Assembly (NCBI GenBank): GCA_905221605.1
Contig: CAJNDS010001724.1
Location: 635,416 to 699,415 of the forward strand
Direction of reading: 5' to 3'
Source of the DNA: Symbiodinium natans
Taxonomy: Eukaryota > Sar > Dinophyceae > Suessiales > Symbiodiniaceae
Length of the DNA: 64,000 nucleotides
Numbering within the stretch: the stretch's first letter is position 1; the number at the start of each line of letters is the position of its first letter. The notes beneath the pieces are model-generated. The model worked only from the letters and a program-made list of their open reading frames with translations, did no database searches and was not told the origin of the DNA. This document shows positions 1 through 9,295 of the stretch, one piece after another. The translations under genes were made by a program, and so were the position numbers.

Positions 1-1
1 C

Positions 2-346
2 AAGCTCGACGGGGTTCTTCATGATCGGGTGGTGCACTGCAAAAAGCAGGTCAAGGTCAATGGGAAGACGCGTTGGGTGCAGCCCCACTATGTCCGCATC
101 GTCAAGCATAAGCTGCCCGGCACAAAGAACAAGACAATCACAGTGAAGTCCGGCACGCAGGTCATAGACCGGTGTTGGAGATTCCTAAAGGAACGTGTGC
201 GTGTGAATCAGCACACGAAAGCCGGTAGCTCCTTGCTGAGAGCCAAGCTGCGAAGCGCCCAGTATGAATACTGGAATCGCAGTAAGGACTTGTGGCTGGC
301 ATGCGGAGAGCTATGCTCCCATGTCATGAGAAAGTTCTTGTCGTAG
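2..346 (+). CDS. ISXO2-like (IS1595/Merlin-type) DDE transposase, C-terminal part, cut by window edge
   Basis: The frame is open from base 2 to the TAG at 344-346, about 114 codons, and continues off the left edge, so no true start is visible. The segment GTQVIDRCWRFLKERV followed by EYWNRSKDLWLACGEL resembles the C-terminal part of ISXO2/Merlin-type DDE transposases, where a conserved acidic residue sits before a Trp and a Lys-rich helix; here that position is Asp. Such transposase domains are common in dinoflagellate gene sets (family knowledge). Whether this copy is intact cannot be judged because the first two catalytic positions lie outside the window. The family call rests on remembered sequence patterns, not on a search. 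Confidence 0.65.
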   Translation, partial: KLDGVLHDRVVHCKKQVKVNGKTRWVQPHYVRIVKHKLPGTKNKTITVKSGTQVIDRCWRFLKERVRVNQHTKAGSSLLRAKLRSAQYEYWNRSKDLWLACGELCSHVMRKFLS

Positions 347-432
347 GCTTCCTTCGCCCCACAGGATATGGCGTCTCGGTAGTCCATATTCTCTATCCAA
401 TCCAGACCAACCGCGCTCGCAGGTAAAATTCA

Positions 433-622
433 TGCGTCTGACATCGCAATAATTCGACCACACGCAACGCCATATATAAGATATGAAAATGGCATCTGAC
501 ATGGCAATAGCTCAACCACACACACAACGCCATAAGACCCGAAAATGTAATTCTGGGAAGTTAATCTCGTGATCGTTCAACCATGTAATTCTGGGAAATT
601 AATCTCGTGATCGTTCAACCAT
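433..622. repeat. Two diverged tandem duplications downstream of the transposase
   Basis: A unit of about 57 bp beginning GCGTCTGACATCGCAATAAT at 433 recurs in diverged form at 491 (GCATCTGACATGGCAATAGC). It is followed by two nearly identical 38-39 bp copies of TGTAATTCTGGGAAGTTAAT starting at 545 and 583. The tandem array directly follows the transposase stop and could be part of the element terminus, but no inverted terminal repeat was identified. Confidence 0.75.
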
Positions 623-655
623 ATACGACGCGATAAAACCTTTAAAGGTAGATTC

Positions 656-1060
656 TTCTGGGGGGGGGGGTAGCATATATATATATATATATATACATAT
701 TTTTATTTTTATTTTTTTGGGGGGGGGTGGGGGAGGGGGGCTGTTTAGTTACATGGTTCCTTTTAGGGGCTTAGTTGGGAACAATTTTCGGGATGAGCGC
801 GCCAGGATTTTGGGATTTAGCTGCTGAGGGAAGGGGTTTTGGGTTTAGGGTTGGGCTCAGCTTTAGTAATCCTTGGGGGTTACATGAGCCCTTAGAGAGT
901 TTTTGGTTCATATGCCTTAATCAAAGGGATTGCAGTAGTACAGGGTTTATGACCCCATTTTAGGGGTCATGTGGTACCTAAGGATTGCTAAATATAAAGC
1001 TGGCCGCAACCCTTAACCCTAAACCCATTTTGAGGGTTCATTTGGTCCCCAAGGATTAGG
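656..1060. repeat. Poly-G, TA-dinucleotide and degenerate telomere-like DNA
   Basis: A G run at 660, an alternating TA tract around 675-700 and G-rich DNA to 740 lead into degenerate GGGTTTAGGG motifs near 835-850 and CCCTAAACCC motifs near 1010-1030. The words TAGTTACATGGTTCC (about 746) and AGGGGTCATGTGGTACC (about 962) resemble ends of element family B described below. I see no gene here. Confidence 0.6.
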
Positions 1061-1123
1061 ATGTCTGGCTCAAAAGAAGGTTCCGCCGATCATGGGCGTA
1101 GAGATTGGCAGAGACAGCAGGCC
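1061..1123 (+). CDS. Candidate 5' exon with ATG, unrecognised
   Basis: An ATG at 1061 opens a short frame beginning MSGSKEGSADHGRRDW and running into a possible GC donor near 1124. It is the first non-repetitive, in-frame ATG upstream of the series of plus-strand exon islands and is followed by telomere-like repeats at 1137-1235. Nothing ties it by phase to the next exon. It could equally be chance coding in intronic sequence. Confidence 0.28.
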
Positions 1124-1136
1124 GAAAGCAAAACCC

Positions 1137-1958
1137 CAAACCCTAAGTCCCTAAACCCCAAACCCTAAACCCTGAACGCTGAACCCTGAACCCCGAACCC
1201 TGAACCCTGAACCCCAACCCTAGACGCTAAACCTCAACAAGCACCACGACTCCAGCAGCCTGATGCCTCGCCCTCCCCGCCCAAATTCCACTAAAGTTGC
1301 CCCCCCTACATCCTAACACCCTAAAGCCCCACATCCCCCCCTCCACAAAACATAATGCTAATACTAGGAGTATGTATATTTTATATACATATATATATAT
1401 ATATTATTGCACACATATTTACATATAATCGCAAGCAAAATGGCAGCATAATTTAGACAAGCCATTACAGAGCGTGTGGAAAGTAAGCCCCGACCCCCCT
1501 TCGCGAACCCTATAAACCCTATAAACATAAGCCCTAAACCAGGAGGTGGTTTGGCGGTGCCTCCTTCGAAGGAGCAGCCGCGTGGTCGATCCTGGGAGGG
1601 GACAACAGGCCTTCCATGAACCCTTAATTTGTCTTGGGTATATAAGGGGTATATAGGGGGTATACATGGGGCACCCTTTAAAGTGCCCATACGAAGGGAC
1701 CATGTAACTATCCTAAGATAACGCCTAGAAGCTTGCGGGTCAGGGCTTAGATTATAGGGTTTACGGGTTCGCAGTGGGCATTTCCTTGATTCGTCTCAAA
1801 GGAGCGCCAGGCTTTCTTTTGCTAAGCCTTGCCTCCCTGCAGTGTTGTGTGAGGTTGCTGCGAAGGTGTTTTCTCCAAACCCTAACCCCTAACCCCTAAC
1901 CCCTAACCCCTAAACCCTAAACCCTAAACCCTCCACCCTCAACCACGAGCTTTTTCAG
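1137..1958. repeat. Degenerate CCCTAAA arrays and AT-rich intronic DNA
   Basis: Mixed CCCTAAA/CCCTGAA units fill 1137-1235; an AT-rich stretch with a TATA run lies at 1370-1430; a half element of family B (ending GGGACCATGTAACTATCC) lies around 1660-1712; a cleaner CCCTAA(A) array runs 1873-1933. Small open frames on the minus strand at 1364-1703 have no protein-like character. I see no supported gene. Confidence 0.6.
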
Positions 1959-2027
1959 CCTCCCAAAAGCCGCGCAGGCCGGGGCTTGGCGCCACCAAAG
2001 CCTTCGCGACCATCGGCGAGCCCTCAT
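1959..2027 (+). CDS. Candidate exon, unrecognised
   Basis: A polypyrimidine-CAG acceptor (CTTTTTCAG) ends at 1958 and a GT donor (GTGGCC) begins at 2028. Two frames are open; the more protein-like reads LGATKAFATIGEPS near its end. It is flanked by CCCTAAA upstream and TTTAGGG downstream, the arrangement seen around clearer exons. Confidence 0.4.
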
Positions 2028-2036
2028 GTGGCCTGT

Positions 2037-2445
2037 GGGTTTAGGGTTTAGGGTTTAGGGTTTGGGGCTTGGTGCTTGGGGTTCAGGGTTTAGGGTTTGG
2101 GGTTTAGGGTAGGGCTTACCCTCATGTGGCCTGGACTCAGACATTTTCCGGGCCTTTAGGGGGGGGGGGGGGGGGGGTGGGGGGTTAGGGTTTGGGGTTT
2201 AGGGTTTGGGGTATAGGGTTTAGGGTTTAGGTATGGCTCGGGGTTTTGGCACCTCGAAAGATCGGGCTGCTGGCGAGTTTGGTTTACAGTTTATAGGGTT
2301 CGTAGGGCTTATAGGGTTTGTAGGGTTTATAGGGCTTATAGGGTTTAGGGTTTAGTGTTTAGGGCTTATTGTGTTTAGGGCCTAGTTTAGGGCTTAGGGT
2401 GTTTGGGGTTTAGGTGTTTAGGGTTTAGGGTTTATAGGGTTTACT
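2037..2445. repeat. TTTAGGG-type arrays with a 19-base G run
   Basis: TTTAGGG and variant units (TTTGGGG, TTATAGGG) occupy most of this stretch. An uninterrupted G run lies at 2159-2177. All units are in the G-rich orientation on the plus strand, which reverses at about 2450. Confidence 0.85.
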
Positions 2446-2775
2446 TACCTTCGAAACCCTAATTCCCTAAAACCCTAAAGCCTGTAACCCTAAATCCCTG
2501 ACCCTTAACCCTACAAACCCTGAATCTCCAAACCCCAACTCCCCTGAACCCTAAACCATAACCCTAAACCGTAAACGCTTAACCCCTAAACCCTAAACCC
2601 TAAGCCCTAAACCCTAAACCCTAAACCCGAAACCCTAACCCTAAACCCTAAACCCTAAACCCTAAACCCTAAATCCTAAACCCTAAACCCTAAACCCTAA
2701 ACCCTAAACCCTAAACCCTAAACCCTAAACCCTAAACCCTAAACCCTAAACCCTAAACCCTAAACCCTAAACCCA
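2446..2775. repeat. CCCTAAA telomere-like array
   Basis: Degenerate CCCTAAA units lead into an essentially perfect array from about 2640 to 2773. This C-rich block follows a G-rich block, so the intron could fold into a long TTTAGGG/CCCTAAA hairpin. The next exon begins about 25 bp after it. Confidence 0.92.
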
Positions 2776-2798
2776 ATCTTTAATCCCAAAAGTCAAAG

Positions 2799-2880
2799 CC
2801 TAAGAAGGCCAAGTCCGCCAACCCCGCCTCGCCCCTGCAGCGGGAGCAAAAGCGGCAGCTGCCTTCCAACGTCAAAGCAG
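2799..2880 (+). CDS. Exon, basic/alanine-rich segment, unrecognised
   Basis: An AAG acceptor ends at 2798 and a GTGGGC donor begins at 2881. The frame reads PKKAKSANPASPLQREQKRQ and ends in LPSNVKA. CCCTAAA repeats precede it and TTTAGGG-like repeats follow it. It resembles a low-complexity basic linker and no family is recognised. An AG at 2791-2792 is an alternative acceptor. Confidence 0.6.
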
Positions 2881-2884
2881 GTGG

Positions 2885-3440
2885 GCCTTTTAGGGTTTAG
2901 AAGGTGTTTAGGGTTTAGGGTTCAGGAAGGTTTGGAAGGTTTAGAAGGTTTCGAGGCCCAGGCTCTTTTTTAGAAGGTTTAGAAGGTTTACAAGGTTTTG
3001 AAGATTTAGAAGATTTAGGGTTTAGAAGGTTTAGAAGGTTTAGGGGGTTTGGGGGGTTGAGGGGGTTTAGGGGCTAAGGGGGTTTAGGGTTTAGATGGTT
3101 TGGGGTTTATGGGGTTTTGGGTTTATATGGTTTTGGGTTTAAGGGGTTTTAGGGTTTACATGGTTTAGGGTTTAGGTGGTGGGTTTAGGGGGTTTTCAGT
3201 TTTAGGGTCAGGAGTCAGGTTTAGGGTTTCGTGAGGTTCTAGACATTTTCGAGCTTTTGGGCTGTGGGTTTATGAGGTTTTGGGTTTTAGGGCCAGATTT
3301 AGGTTTTTCGGGTCTCTTGGGGTTGCAGGTTTTATGGGGTTTATAGGGTTTACAGGGTTTATAGGGTTTTAGGGCTTCAGGGTTTTGGGTCAAAAGGGTT
3401 TATGGGGTTTACAGGGCCTTGAGGAGCTCAAGGGTTGTTT
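2885..3440. repeat. Degenerate G-rich repeat (TTTAGAAGG, TTTAGGGGG and similar)
   Basis: A long stretch of drifted units with periods of 7-10 (TTTAGAAGG, GGTTTAGGGG, GTTTATAGG). It gives spurious minus-strand open frames rich in Pro, Lys and Pro-Tyr-Lys. No gene is supported. Confidence 0.75.
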
Positions 3441-4004
3441 AGGATAGGGAAGAGGCTTGAAAACAGGGAGTTGAAAAAGGGTGTAGGGTTTAGTTTAAAT
3501 ATTATACATTTTTATTTCTACGTACATTTTTTATGTATATATACATCCATATATTATGTTGGGAGGGGATATCCTGTCCCTATCGTTAGATGGGCCCTGA
3601 ATTTTACCAGCAAGCTGCGATTGAAAAGCTATCCCAGAAGCCAAACTCGGCCCATGAGATCAAGAGAGCCCACCCTAAACCCTGAAACCCTTAAGCCCAT
3701 AAACCCTGAAACCCTTAAACCCTGAAACCCTTAAAACGCTTAAGCCCTTGAACCCTGAATCCCTCAAATCCTGAAACCCTGAAACCCTGAGACCCGTAGA
3801 CCCTTAAACCTTTGACCTTTGTAGCCATGCCCAAAAAAGCCGTGGGCCACGGGTCCTCCCTCTCTCAACAAAACTTCTGTGGCAGGGCCGACCTCTGCAG
3901 CCCTAAACCCTAAACCCTAAAGCCTAAACCCTAAACCCTAAACCCTAAACCCTAAACACTAAACCCTAAACCCTAAACCCCGAACCCGCAAGCTTCTGCG
4001 TCAG
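3441..4004. repeat. Intronic DNA: AT-rich stretch, CCCTGAAA units, CCCTAAA array, exon-like duplicate
   Basis: An AT-rich segment (3500-3560) is followed by drifted CCCTGAAA/CCCTTAAA units at 3670-3815 and a CCCTAAA array at 3900-3980. The island 3826-3898 contains CTTCTGTGGCAGGGCCGACC, nearly the same as the acceptor region of the exon at 4005. It may be a duplicated exon or pseudo-exon. Confidence 0.6.
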
Positions 4005-4085
4005 GGCCGACCTCCGCGGCAAAGGCCCGGGGCGTGGCACCCTCACCAGGCACACGGGAGCCGAAGCTCGCCTTTGCTCGACAAC
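4005..4085 (+). CDS. Exon, Ala/Pro/Gly-rich, unrecognised
   Basis: A CTGCGTCAG acceptor ends at 4004 and a GT donor begins at 4086. The frame reads GPTSAAKARGVAPSPG and then TREPKLAFARQ. It is preceded by CCCTAAA units and followed by TTTAGGG units that run into a head-to-head inverted array. A near-copy of its first 30 bases lies about 115 bp upstream. Confidence 0.55.
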
Positions 4086-4087
4086 GT

Positions 4088-4258
4088 TCAGGGTTTAGGG
4101 TTTAGGGTTTAGGGTAACCCTAAACCCTAAACCCTAAACCCTAAACCCTAAACCCTAAACCCTAGACCCTAGACCCTAGACCCTAGACCCTAAACCCTAA
4201 ACCCTAAACCCTAAACTCTAACCCTAAACCCTAAACCCTGAACCCTAAACCCTAAACT
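4088..4258. repeat. Head-to-head inverted telomere-like array
   Basis: About four TTTAGGG units run rightward and at 4113-4117 switch directly to CCCTAAA units, which continue to 4256 with a CCCTAGA variant block in the middle. The junction reads TTTAGGGTAACCCTAAA. The array makes up most of the apparent intron between the exons at 4005 and 4281, so its two ends are complementary. Confidence 0.93.
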
Positions 4259-4280
4259 GCCTCATGTGCCTTGGTGCCAG

Positions 4281-4339
4281 GCGCAAAAGCCGGACCTCGC
4301 CCGCCTACCACGGCCCAGGCTGCGGAGAAGATGCTGCAG
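4281..4339 (+). CDS. Exon with GC donor, Ala/Pro-rich, unrecognised
   Basis: A TTGGTGCCAG acceptor ends at 4280; the exon reads AGPRPPTTAQAAEKMLQ and ends at a GCAGGG donor (GC-AG intron). CCCTAAA repeats precede it and GGGTTTGGGG repeats follow. Its composition matches the neighbouring exon at 4005, so both may belong to one low-complexity region. Confidence 0.55.
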
Positions 4340-5264
4340 GCAGGGTTTGGGGTTTGGGGTTTGGGGTTTAGGGTTTGGGGTTTGGGGTTTAGGGTTTAGG
4401 GTTCAGCATCCAAAGGGTCAGGATTTTGGGTTTAGCAGAAAGGGTTTCGCCAGTAAAAAGGCTTTCGCCCTGGGACTTTGGGAATAAGGTTGAGGCGGGG
4501 TCCAAAAAGGGTTAGGTTTATGAGGGTAACAACAGCGACCACAAACGGTCTTAAAATGACCCCTCAGGACCATGCCTTCGGAAGCCGGATTTTGGCTCGG
4601 GTGTCTTCTTGCTGCTGGGTGTAGCCTGCACTGGCCTGGCATCTAAGCCCTTTACAGGGCTCGATATGGTCAGTTCTCAGAATTCTGGCCTAACCCTAGA
4701 ACCTAAACCCTAAACCCTGCCCTTTTGGGTACCCTGACTATTAGGGGCCGCCTCCTAATCACAGCCCCAAAAGGGACCCTAATGTCGAGAATCCTCATGT
4801 CGATCCAGAAGTATTTCGCTGGGAGCGTTGAAGTCTCATCCGAGCGCTCCAAGCTTCACATTTTCCGAGAGGGGGCTTAGGGCAAAGCGAAGAGCCCGAA
4901 ACCTTAAAGTACTGGTGTCAGCTAGAGGCTAGAGGCAGGCGGCAGAAAGCAAGCTACTAAATAAAGCCGTTTAAGCCCCTTTGGTTTCTGTCTTCCTCAA
5001 GAAGCTTCAAGAAAGACCCTAAACCCTCAACCCTCAACCCTCAACTCTCAACCCTAAACCCTAAACTCCCTAAACTCCCTAAACTCCCTAAACTCCCTAA
5101 ACTCCCTAAACTCCCTAAACTCCCTAAACTCCCTAAACTCCCTGAACTCCCTGAACTCCCTGAACTCCCTGAACTCCCTGAACTCCCTGAACTCCCTAAG
5201 CCCTAAACCCTAAACCCTAAACCCTAAACCCTAAACCCTAAACTAAACCCTTTTTTCGATTCAG
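4340..5264. repeat. Intron-like stretch including a 9-bp CTCCCTAAA/CTCCCTGAA array
   Basis: GGGTTTGGGG units fill 4340-4410. 4480-5010 is mostly unique and without a supported gene; an island at 4795-4868 could be an exon (frame ILMSIQKYFAGSVEVSSE) but lacks clear borders. At 5020-5200 the telomere-like unit changes to a perfect 9-bp period, first CTCCCTAAA then CTCCCTGAA, before returning to CCCTAAA at 5205-5245. Confidence 0.75.
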
Positions 5265-5366
5265 GCCGCCATCGCCCTCAAGAACTCCCGCTCACTTCGC
5301 CAAGCCATGGTTCCCGCGCGTGCGGCCCTGGCTCAGCCGGAGACCGTTGCGACTGCGAGCTCCTGG
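5265..5366 (+). CDS. Exon, Ala-rich helical segment, unrecognised
   Basis: A strong acceptor (TTTTTTCGATTCAG) ends at 5264 and a GT donor starts at 5367. The exon is exactly 34 codons, including AAIALKNSRSLRQAMVPA and ALAQPETVATASSW, with no stop. CCCTAAA repeats lie immediately upstream and TTTAGGG repeats downstream. No domain is recognised. Confidence 0.7.
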
Positions 5367-5374
5367 GTTGGGTA

Positions 5375-6967
5375 TTTCTGAGGGTTTAGGGTTTTGGGTT
5401 TTGGGTTTTGGGTTTAGGGTTTAGGGTTTAGGGCTCCTGGGTTGGTAGGGGCGTTGCGAAGGGTTGTCTAGGTTTTAGAACATGATGGGGTTTAGGGTTA
5501 GGGTTTACGGTTTAGGGGAGTTCATAGGGTTTGTAGGGTTTATAGCTTATAGGGTTAAGGGGTCTGGGGGGTTGTCGGGTTTGTTGGTGTTCTTGCCAAG
5601 TTTTGAGGGCTTCACGGCTTCGGGCGCTTAGGTTTCTTGGGGTGTTGTGTCGGGTTTTGGGAGTCAACAGGGCACGCCATGAAGGAGGTAACACGGTGTA
5701 GGGGTAGGGTTTAGGGTTTAGGGTTTAGGGTTTAGGGTTTAGAGTTTAGGGTTCAGGGTTTAGTGTTTAGGGCTTAGGCTTTAGGGTTTAGGGTTTAGGG
5801 TTTAGGGAAGCACTTGTTGTACGTCTTTACCATGTTAGGATTTCAGTGCTTGGTGCTCTTGTAGGGCTTGCGGTTGCAGGGTTTGAGGAACTCTCTTCGT
5901 TGATGGCTTCGCGAGGGTTTGCATAAGTTGACGTATCTGGGCCGTCAGAAGACGACATAGCCCCTTAGCATGGGCCCTTAAAAGGGGTATTATGTACCCC
6001 TTTTGTACCTTATACAAGTTAAGGGCCTGTACGGGCCCATACATCAGAATTAGGATTTAGGGTTTAGGGTTTAGGGTTTTAGGGTTAGGGACCATATGAA
6101 GGGCCCATGAAACTACCCGGAACACGGGCTAGACTGCCGTGGTGGTGTACTAAAACGTACGTTTTTCCTGGGTTTTTGCAGGATTCCTAAAACAGGAGGT
6201 TAAAAACATTTAAAAAGACTACTTCGGTTTTATACTCAATTTGGGGCTTTGGGGTTAATTGACTTCGTACTTCAGCGTCGGCTTTTATTGCTGTCCTGGC
6301 ATTCCACCGCTGGGAGGATCAGAGTACCTTGCACAAATGCTGAAAGAACTGCATAGGAGTGCAAGACCCGAGATGGCTTCTATACATCCACTTCTTGTTC
6401 CACATCCTTGAACAGTGTGTTTGCACGAAGAGGCAATATCGCTGTAAATATCAGTGTTTTGGGCATAAAACGCTGTAAATACCGGTGTTTTTGGCATGGT
6501 CGCGAAAGGCATGGTTCTTGTTCCACATGCTTGCATATGTTGTACAAAGAGGCGAAAACGCTGAAAAAACCAGTGTTTTGGGCATGGACGCAATATGAAT
6601 GACGTTCTTATCCCCCCCCCCCCCCCCCACCCCCCACCCCCATAAGCCCTGAAATGCCGGAAGCCTCGCGGACAGGCCATAGATTGCCGAAAACCTCGCG
6701 GCAATCTACGGCCCGTGTTCCAACTACCCTCAGATACCACAGAGCTGCAGACTTCTGACGTATTCCACCTCATTATGACCTCATTGTTGAGATTCCTGAA
6801 CTAAGCCGGACCATTCCAACATTCCAAAACCCTATAACTTACACAACAACAGGACCCTAAACCCTAAACCGTAACCCCTAACACCTAAACCCTAAACCCT
6901 AAACCCTAAGCCCTAAACCCTAAACTCTAAATCCCGATTCTCATCCGCGTCCACGGGCGTTTCCTAG
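5375..6967. repeat. Intron-like: TTTAGGG arrays, a triplicated unique sequence and a hairpin
   Basis: TTTAGGG arrays lie at 5380-5450 and 5705-5810. A family-B-like inverted element spans about 5960-6116. In 6385-6600 a block of about 70 bp beginning TCTTGTTCCACAT occurs at 6391 and 6511, and its end (AACGCTG to TGTTTTGGGCAT) recurs at 6466-6500. A C run lies at 6612-6628. Bases 6681-6709 form a perfect 10-bp stem (TAGATTGCCG / CGGCAATCTA). CCCTAAA units follow at 6855-6935. No gene is supported; the 162-codon minus frame at 6285-6773 runs across the C run and the repeats. Confidence 0.65.
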
Positions 6968-7027
6968 GCGCGCTCCTGGAGCAACTTGTGGCTGCAGAGA
7001 CAGCCGCCCTCAAGGCATCGTCACGCT
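6968..7027 (+). CDS. Exon, coiled-coil-like segment, unrecognised
   Basis: A TTCCTAG acceptor ends at 6967 and a GTGAGG donor begins at 7028. The frame (two bases in) reads ALLEQLVAAETAALKASSR, an alpha-helical heptad-like pattern. It is flanked by CCCTAAA on the left and TTTAGGG on the right. Confidence 0.65.
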
Positions 7028-7138
7028 GTGAGGGTTTAGGGTTTAGGGTTTAGGGTTTAGGGTTTAGGGTTTAGGGTCTAGGGTTTAGGGTTTAGGGTTT
7101 AGGGTTTAGGTTTAGGGTTTAGGGTTTAGGGTAGTTGT
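7028..7138. repeat. TTTAGGG array filling an intron
   Basis: About fourteen TTTAGGG units start six bases after a GT donor and end shortly before the next acceptor (GACCCACTTGAG at 7150). Apart from short flanks the intron is entirely telomere-like repeat. Confidence 0.92.
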
Positions 7139-7150
7139 GACCCACTTGAG

Positions 7151-7218
7151 GCCCTACCTTCCTTGGAATGGCAAGAACGGGTTCAGCTGATAAAACTCGA
7201 GCATCAAGCCTGTGCCAT
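7151..7218 (+). CDS. Exon, helical segment, unrecognised
   Basis: After a TTGAG acceptor at 7150 the frame reads ALPSLEWQERVQLIKLEHQ and then ACAM. The right border is uncertain; a GC donor near 7219 is the best candidate. CCCTTAG/CCCTAAA units follow directly, so the downstream repeat orientation is opposite to the usual one. Confidence 0.6.
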
Positions 7219-7224
7219 GGCGCA

Positions 7225-8226
7225 CCAAAACCCCAAGCCCTTAGCCCTTAGCCCTAAACCCTAAACCCTAAACCCTAAACCCTTCGCTCTGAACCCTAAA
7301 GCTAGGCGGGGGGCCAAAAAAATCAAGAATGTTCTTACATGCAAGGTTCTTACATGCCCCGCAAAATGTAATCCCCTAAGCCCTCAACCCTGAACCCTAA
7401 TCTGCAGGGCCAGCTCTCAGTTTTGGTATTCTGTGGCTTCACAGCAGTCCAAGACCCTCCGTAGTTCTATGACTATTGTAACTCTTGCTACTTCTTATTA
7501 CTATTTCGCTTTCTATGACTATGACTATGACTATGACTAGGTTACCATCCAGGAGCCTCCATGGCTTTGGGGTTGTTTAGTAGGGTTTGGGTTTAGGGTT
7601 TAGGGTTTAGGGTTTAGGGTTCAGGGTTTAGGGTTTAGGGTTTAGGGTTTAGATTTTAGGGTTTAGGGTTTAGGGTTTAGGGGTAGGGTTTAGGGTTTAG
7701 GGTTTAGGGTTGAGGGTTTAGGGTTGGAGCTTGGAGTATCAGAGCTTCTGAACTCTGAGCCCAAGCCCTGCGAAACCCTGATGTCTCAGTTGACTGTTGA
7801 GCCCAGACACCCGATTTGTGAGGAGCTTTCCTCAGCAGTGCGCGACGGGGCCCGAGAGCCAGCTCCCCCCTGGAGGCCTCGCCTTACTTGGAGGTTCATG
7901 GGTACTTTAGGGTTTAGGGTTTAGGATTTTAGGGTTTAGGGTTTAGGGTTTAGGGTTTAGGGTTTAGGGTTTAGGGTTTAGGGTTTAGGGTTTAGGGGTA
8001 CTTATCAGTAGGGTTAGAAGCACCCTAAGGGCGAAGATGTGTGATTCTGAGAGCTTGTATCAGCAAGCTTCAGGGTGCGGAGATGAGGGCTTAAACGATT
8101 TAAAAGGGTCTTCAATGGAGGTTTAGGGTTTAGGGTTTAGGGTTTTTGGGTTTAGGGTTTAGGGTTTAGGGTTTAGGGTTCGGGCTTTAGGGTTTTGGGT
8201 TTTGGGTTTAGGGTTTGGGGTTTCAG
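7225..8226. repeat. Intron-like: several TTTAGGG arrays and partial element A
   Basis: CCCTAAA units lie at 7240-7285 and TTTAGGG arrays at 7575-7725, 7905-7995 and 8120-8220. Short GACTAT repeats occur around 7527-7548. A fragment of inverted-repeat family A (TTACTTGGAGGTTCATGGGT) lies at 7883-7905. Between 7725 and 7880 a frame reads LGVSELLNSEPKPCETLM on the plus strand; it may be an exon but has no clear borders. Confidence 0.7.
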
Positions 8227-8315
8227 GCCGAAGGTTACGGGCCAGCAGGAATTTGGGCTCAAAGTGCAAGAGGCCTCCCTAGGCGCAGCGCAGGAGACGA
8301 AATCTAGTGACAAGC
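8227..8315 (+). CDS. Exon, Gln/Glu-rich helical segment, unrecognised
   Basis: A GGGTTTCAG acceptor ends at 8226. The frame (one base in) reads PKVTGQQEFGLKVQEASLG and then AAQETKSSDK. The right border is not a clear GT site; a GA donor near 8310 is possible. TTTAGGG arrays lie on both sides. Confidence 0.55.
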
Positions 8316-8335
8316 ATTCTCTATTTCCCTTGGGG

Positions 8336-8705
8336 CTTAGGGTTTAGGGTTTAGGGTTTAGGGTTTAGGATTTAGGGTTTAGGGTTTAGGGTTTAGGGTT
8401 TACTCCCTTAAAGGGTTGTGGTCTAAGAATTTCATGCACTACATATTGCAAATCACCCCATCCCCCCCCCATTCCCATTCTTTGTCATATTAGCCCCGTG
8501 CCTGTTCGGGAGAACCCCAGGACCAGTTAGGGCTTAGGGGTCTTGGCGGGTTTCTGAGGGTAGTTTCATGGGCCCTCTTCCAGGCTCTGAAGTATGGACG
8601 ATTGTTATAGGGTATTTAAGGGGTGACCTGTTAAGGGCCCATACTAAGGGACCATGTAACTACCCCGAGACCCTAAACCCTAAACCCTAAACCCTAAACC
8701 CTAAA
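8336..8705. repeat. TTTAGGG array, element B copy, CCCTAAA array
   Basis: TTTAGGG units fill 8336-8402, an inverted-repeat element of family B lies at 8558-8665, and CCCTAAA units fill 8672-8704. The intron therefore again begins G-rich and ends C-rich. Confidence 0.8.
8558..8665. mobile_element. Short inverted-repeat element, family B (MITE-like)
   Basis: The left end GGGTAGTTTCATGGGCCC and the right end GGGACCATGTAACTACCC are inverted copies of each other, 108 bp end to end, with no coding capacity. Related ends recur at 5950-6116, 15523-15580, 33210-33345 and 54203-54250. The repeated, paired ends suggest a non-autonomous DNA transposon family. Confidence 0.65.
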
Positions 8706-8750
8706 ATTCGATTTGCTTTGAAGGCTCCTGGTTCTGGACTTTGACAGGAC

Positions 8751-8783
8751 CATCGCAAAGGACGGCGTTGGGAAGCCATGCAT
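8751..8783 (+). CDS. Candidate small exon, unrecognised
   Basis: The stretch between CTTTGACAG and a GTGAGG donor reads DHRKGRRWEAMH. It is short; support comes from both splice signals and from CCCTAAA upstream with G-rich repeats downstream. Confidence 0.38.
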
Positions 8784-8842
8784 AGGGTGAGGGTTAAGGG
8801 TTGAGGGTTTAGGGTCTAGGGTTTAGAGTTTAGGGTTTAGGG

Positions 8843-8958
8843 TTACTTGGAGTATCATGGGTATTTACCAGTAGGGTTATATGAATGGAAACTATACTTG
8901 CAATCCTGTTTAGGGTACTTTTGACCCTACTTATAAGTATCCATGAACCTCCAAGTAA
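8843..8958. mobile_element. Short inverted-repeat element, family A (MITE-like)
   Basis: A 116-bp palindromic element whose left end TTACTTGGAGTATCATGGGT and right end ACCTCCAAGTAA mirror each other; internally TACTTATAAGTA-like words recur. Other copies lie at 32248-32407 and 54061-54174, single ends at 31284-31409 and 7883-7905. No open frame; probably a non-autonomous DNA transposon. Confidence 0.7.
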
Positions 8959-9295
8959 GGGTTGTCTCCTGAAAGGACATGGCATGTCCACCACCAGCAA
9001 GAAGGGTAAACATCCCCGCAACAACGATGAGCACTGGTGTCAAGGTCTTCCATGCAGTCTGCTTTTTTGTGTCAAGCCAGAACAACCTCAAGCCCCGCAA
9101 GCCTGCATCCTGAATCGGAAGATCCCAGCCCTGAAAGCTCCGCCTGCAGTGCAGTTCTCCCACCATCGGTGGGGCAGAGGGTTTGGGGTTAGGTTCAGGG
9201 TTTAGGGTATAGGGTTTCGGGTTTAGGGTTTAGGGCTTAGGGTTTAGGGTTTAGGGTTCTGTGAGCCTTAGCCTAGCCGCCCGGTCGAACGACAG
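8959..9295. other. Unique stretch then TTTAGGG array; possible exon
   Basis: 8959-9175 keeps one frame open on the plus strand (for example MSTTSKKGKHPRNNDEHW) but has no convincing splice borders. 9178-9258 is a TTTAGGG-like array. I cannot decide whether the unique part is coding. Confidence 0.35.

Noticed and set aside
2446-2775. A true chromosome end
   Set aside because: The telomere-like arrays are numerous, short, in both orientations and followed by unique coding islands, so they are interstitial.
6285-6773. 162-codon minus-strand protein
   Set aside because: The frame crosses a C run and three copies of a duplicated sequence, has no motif, and conflicts with the plus-strand exon series.
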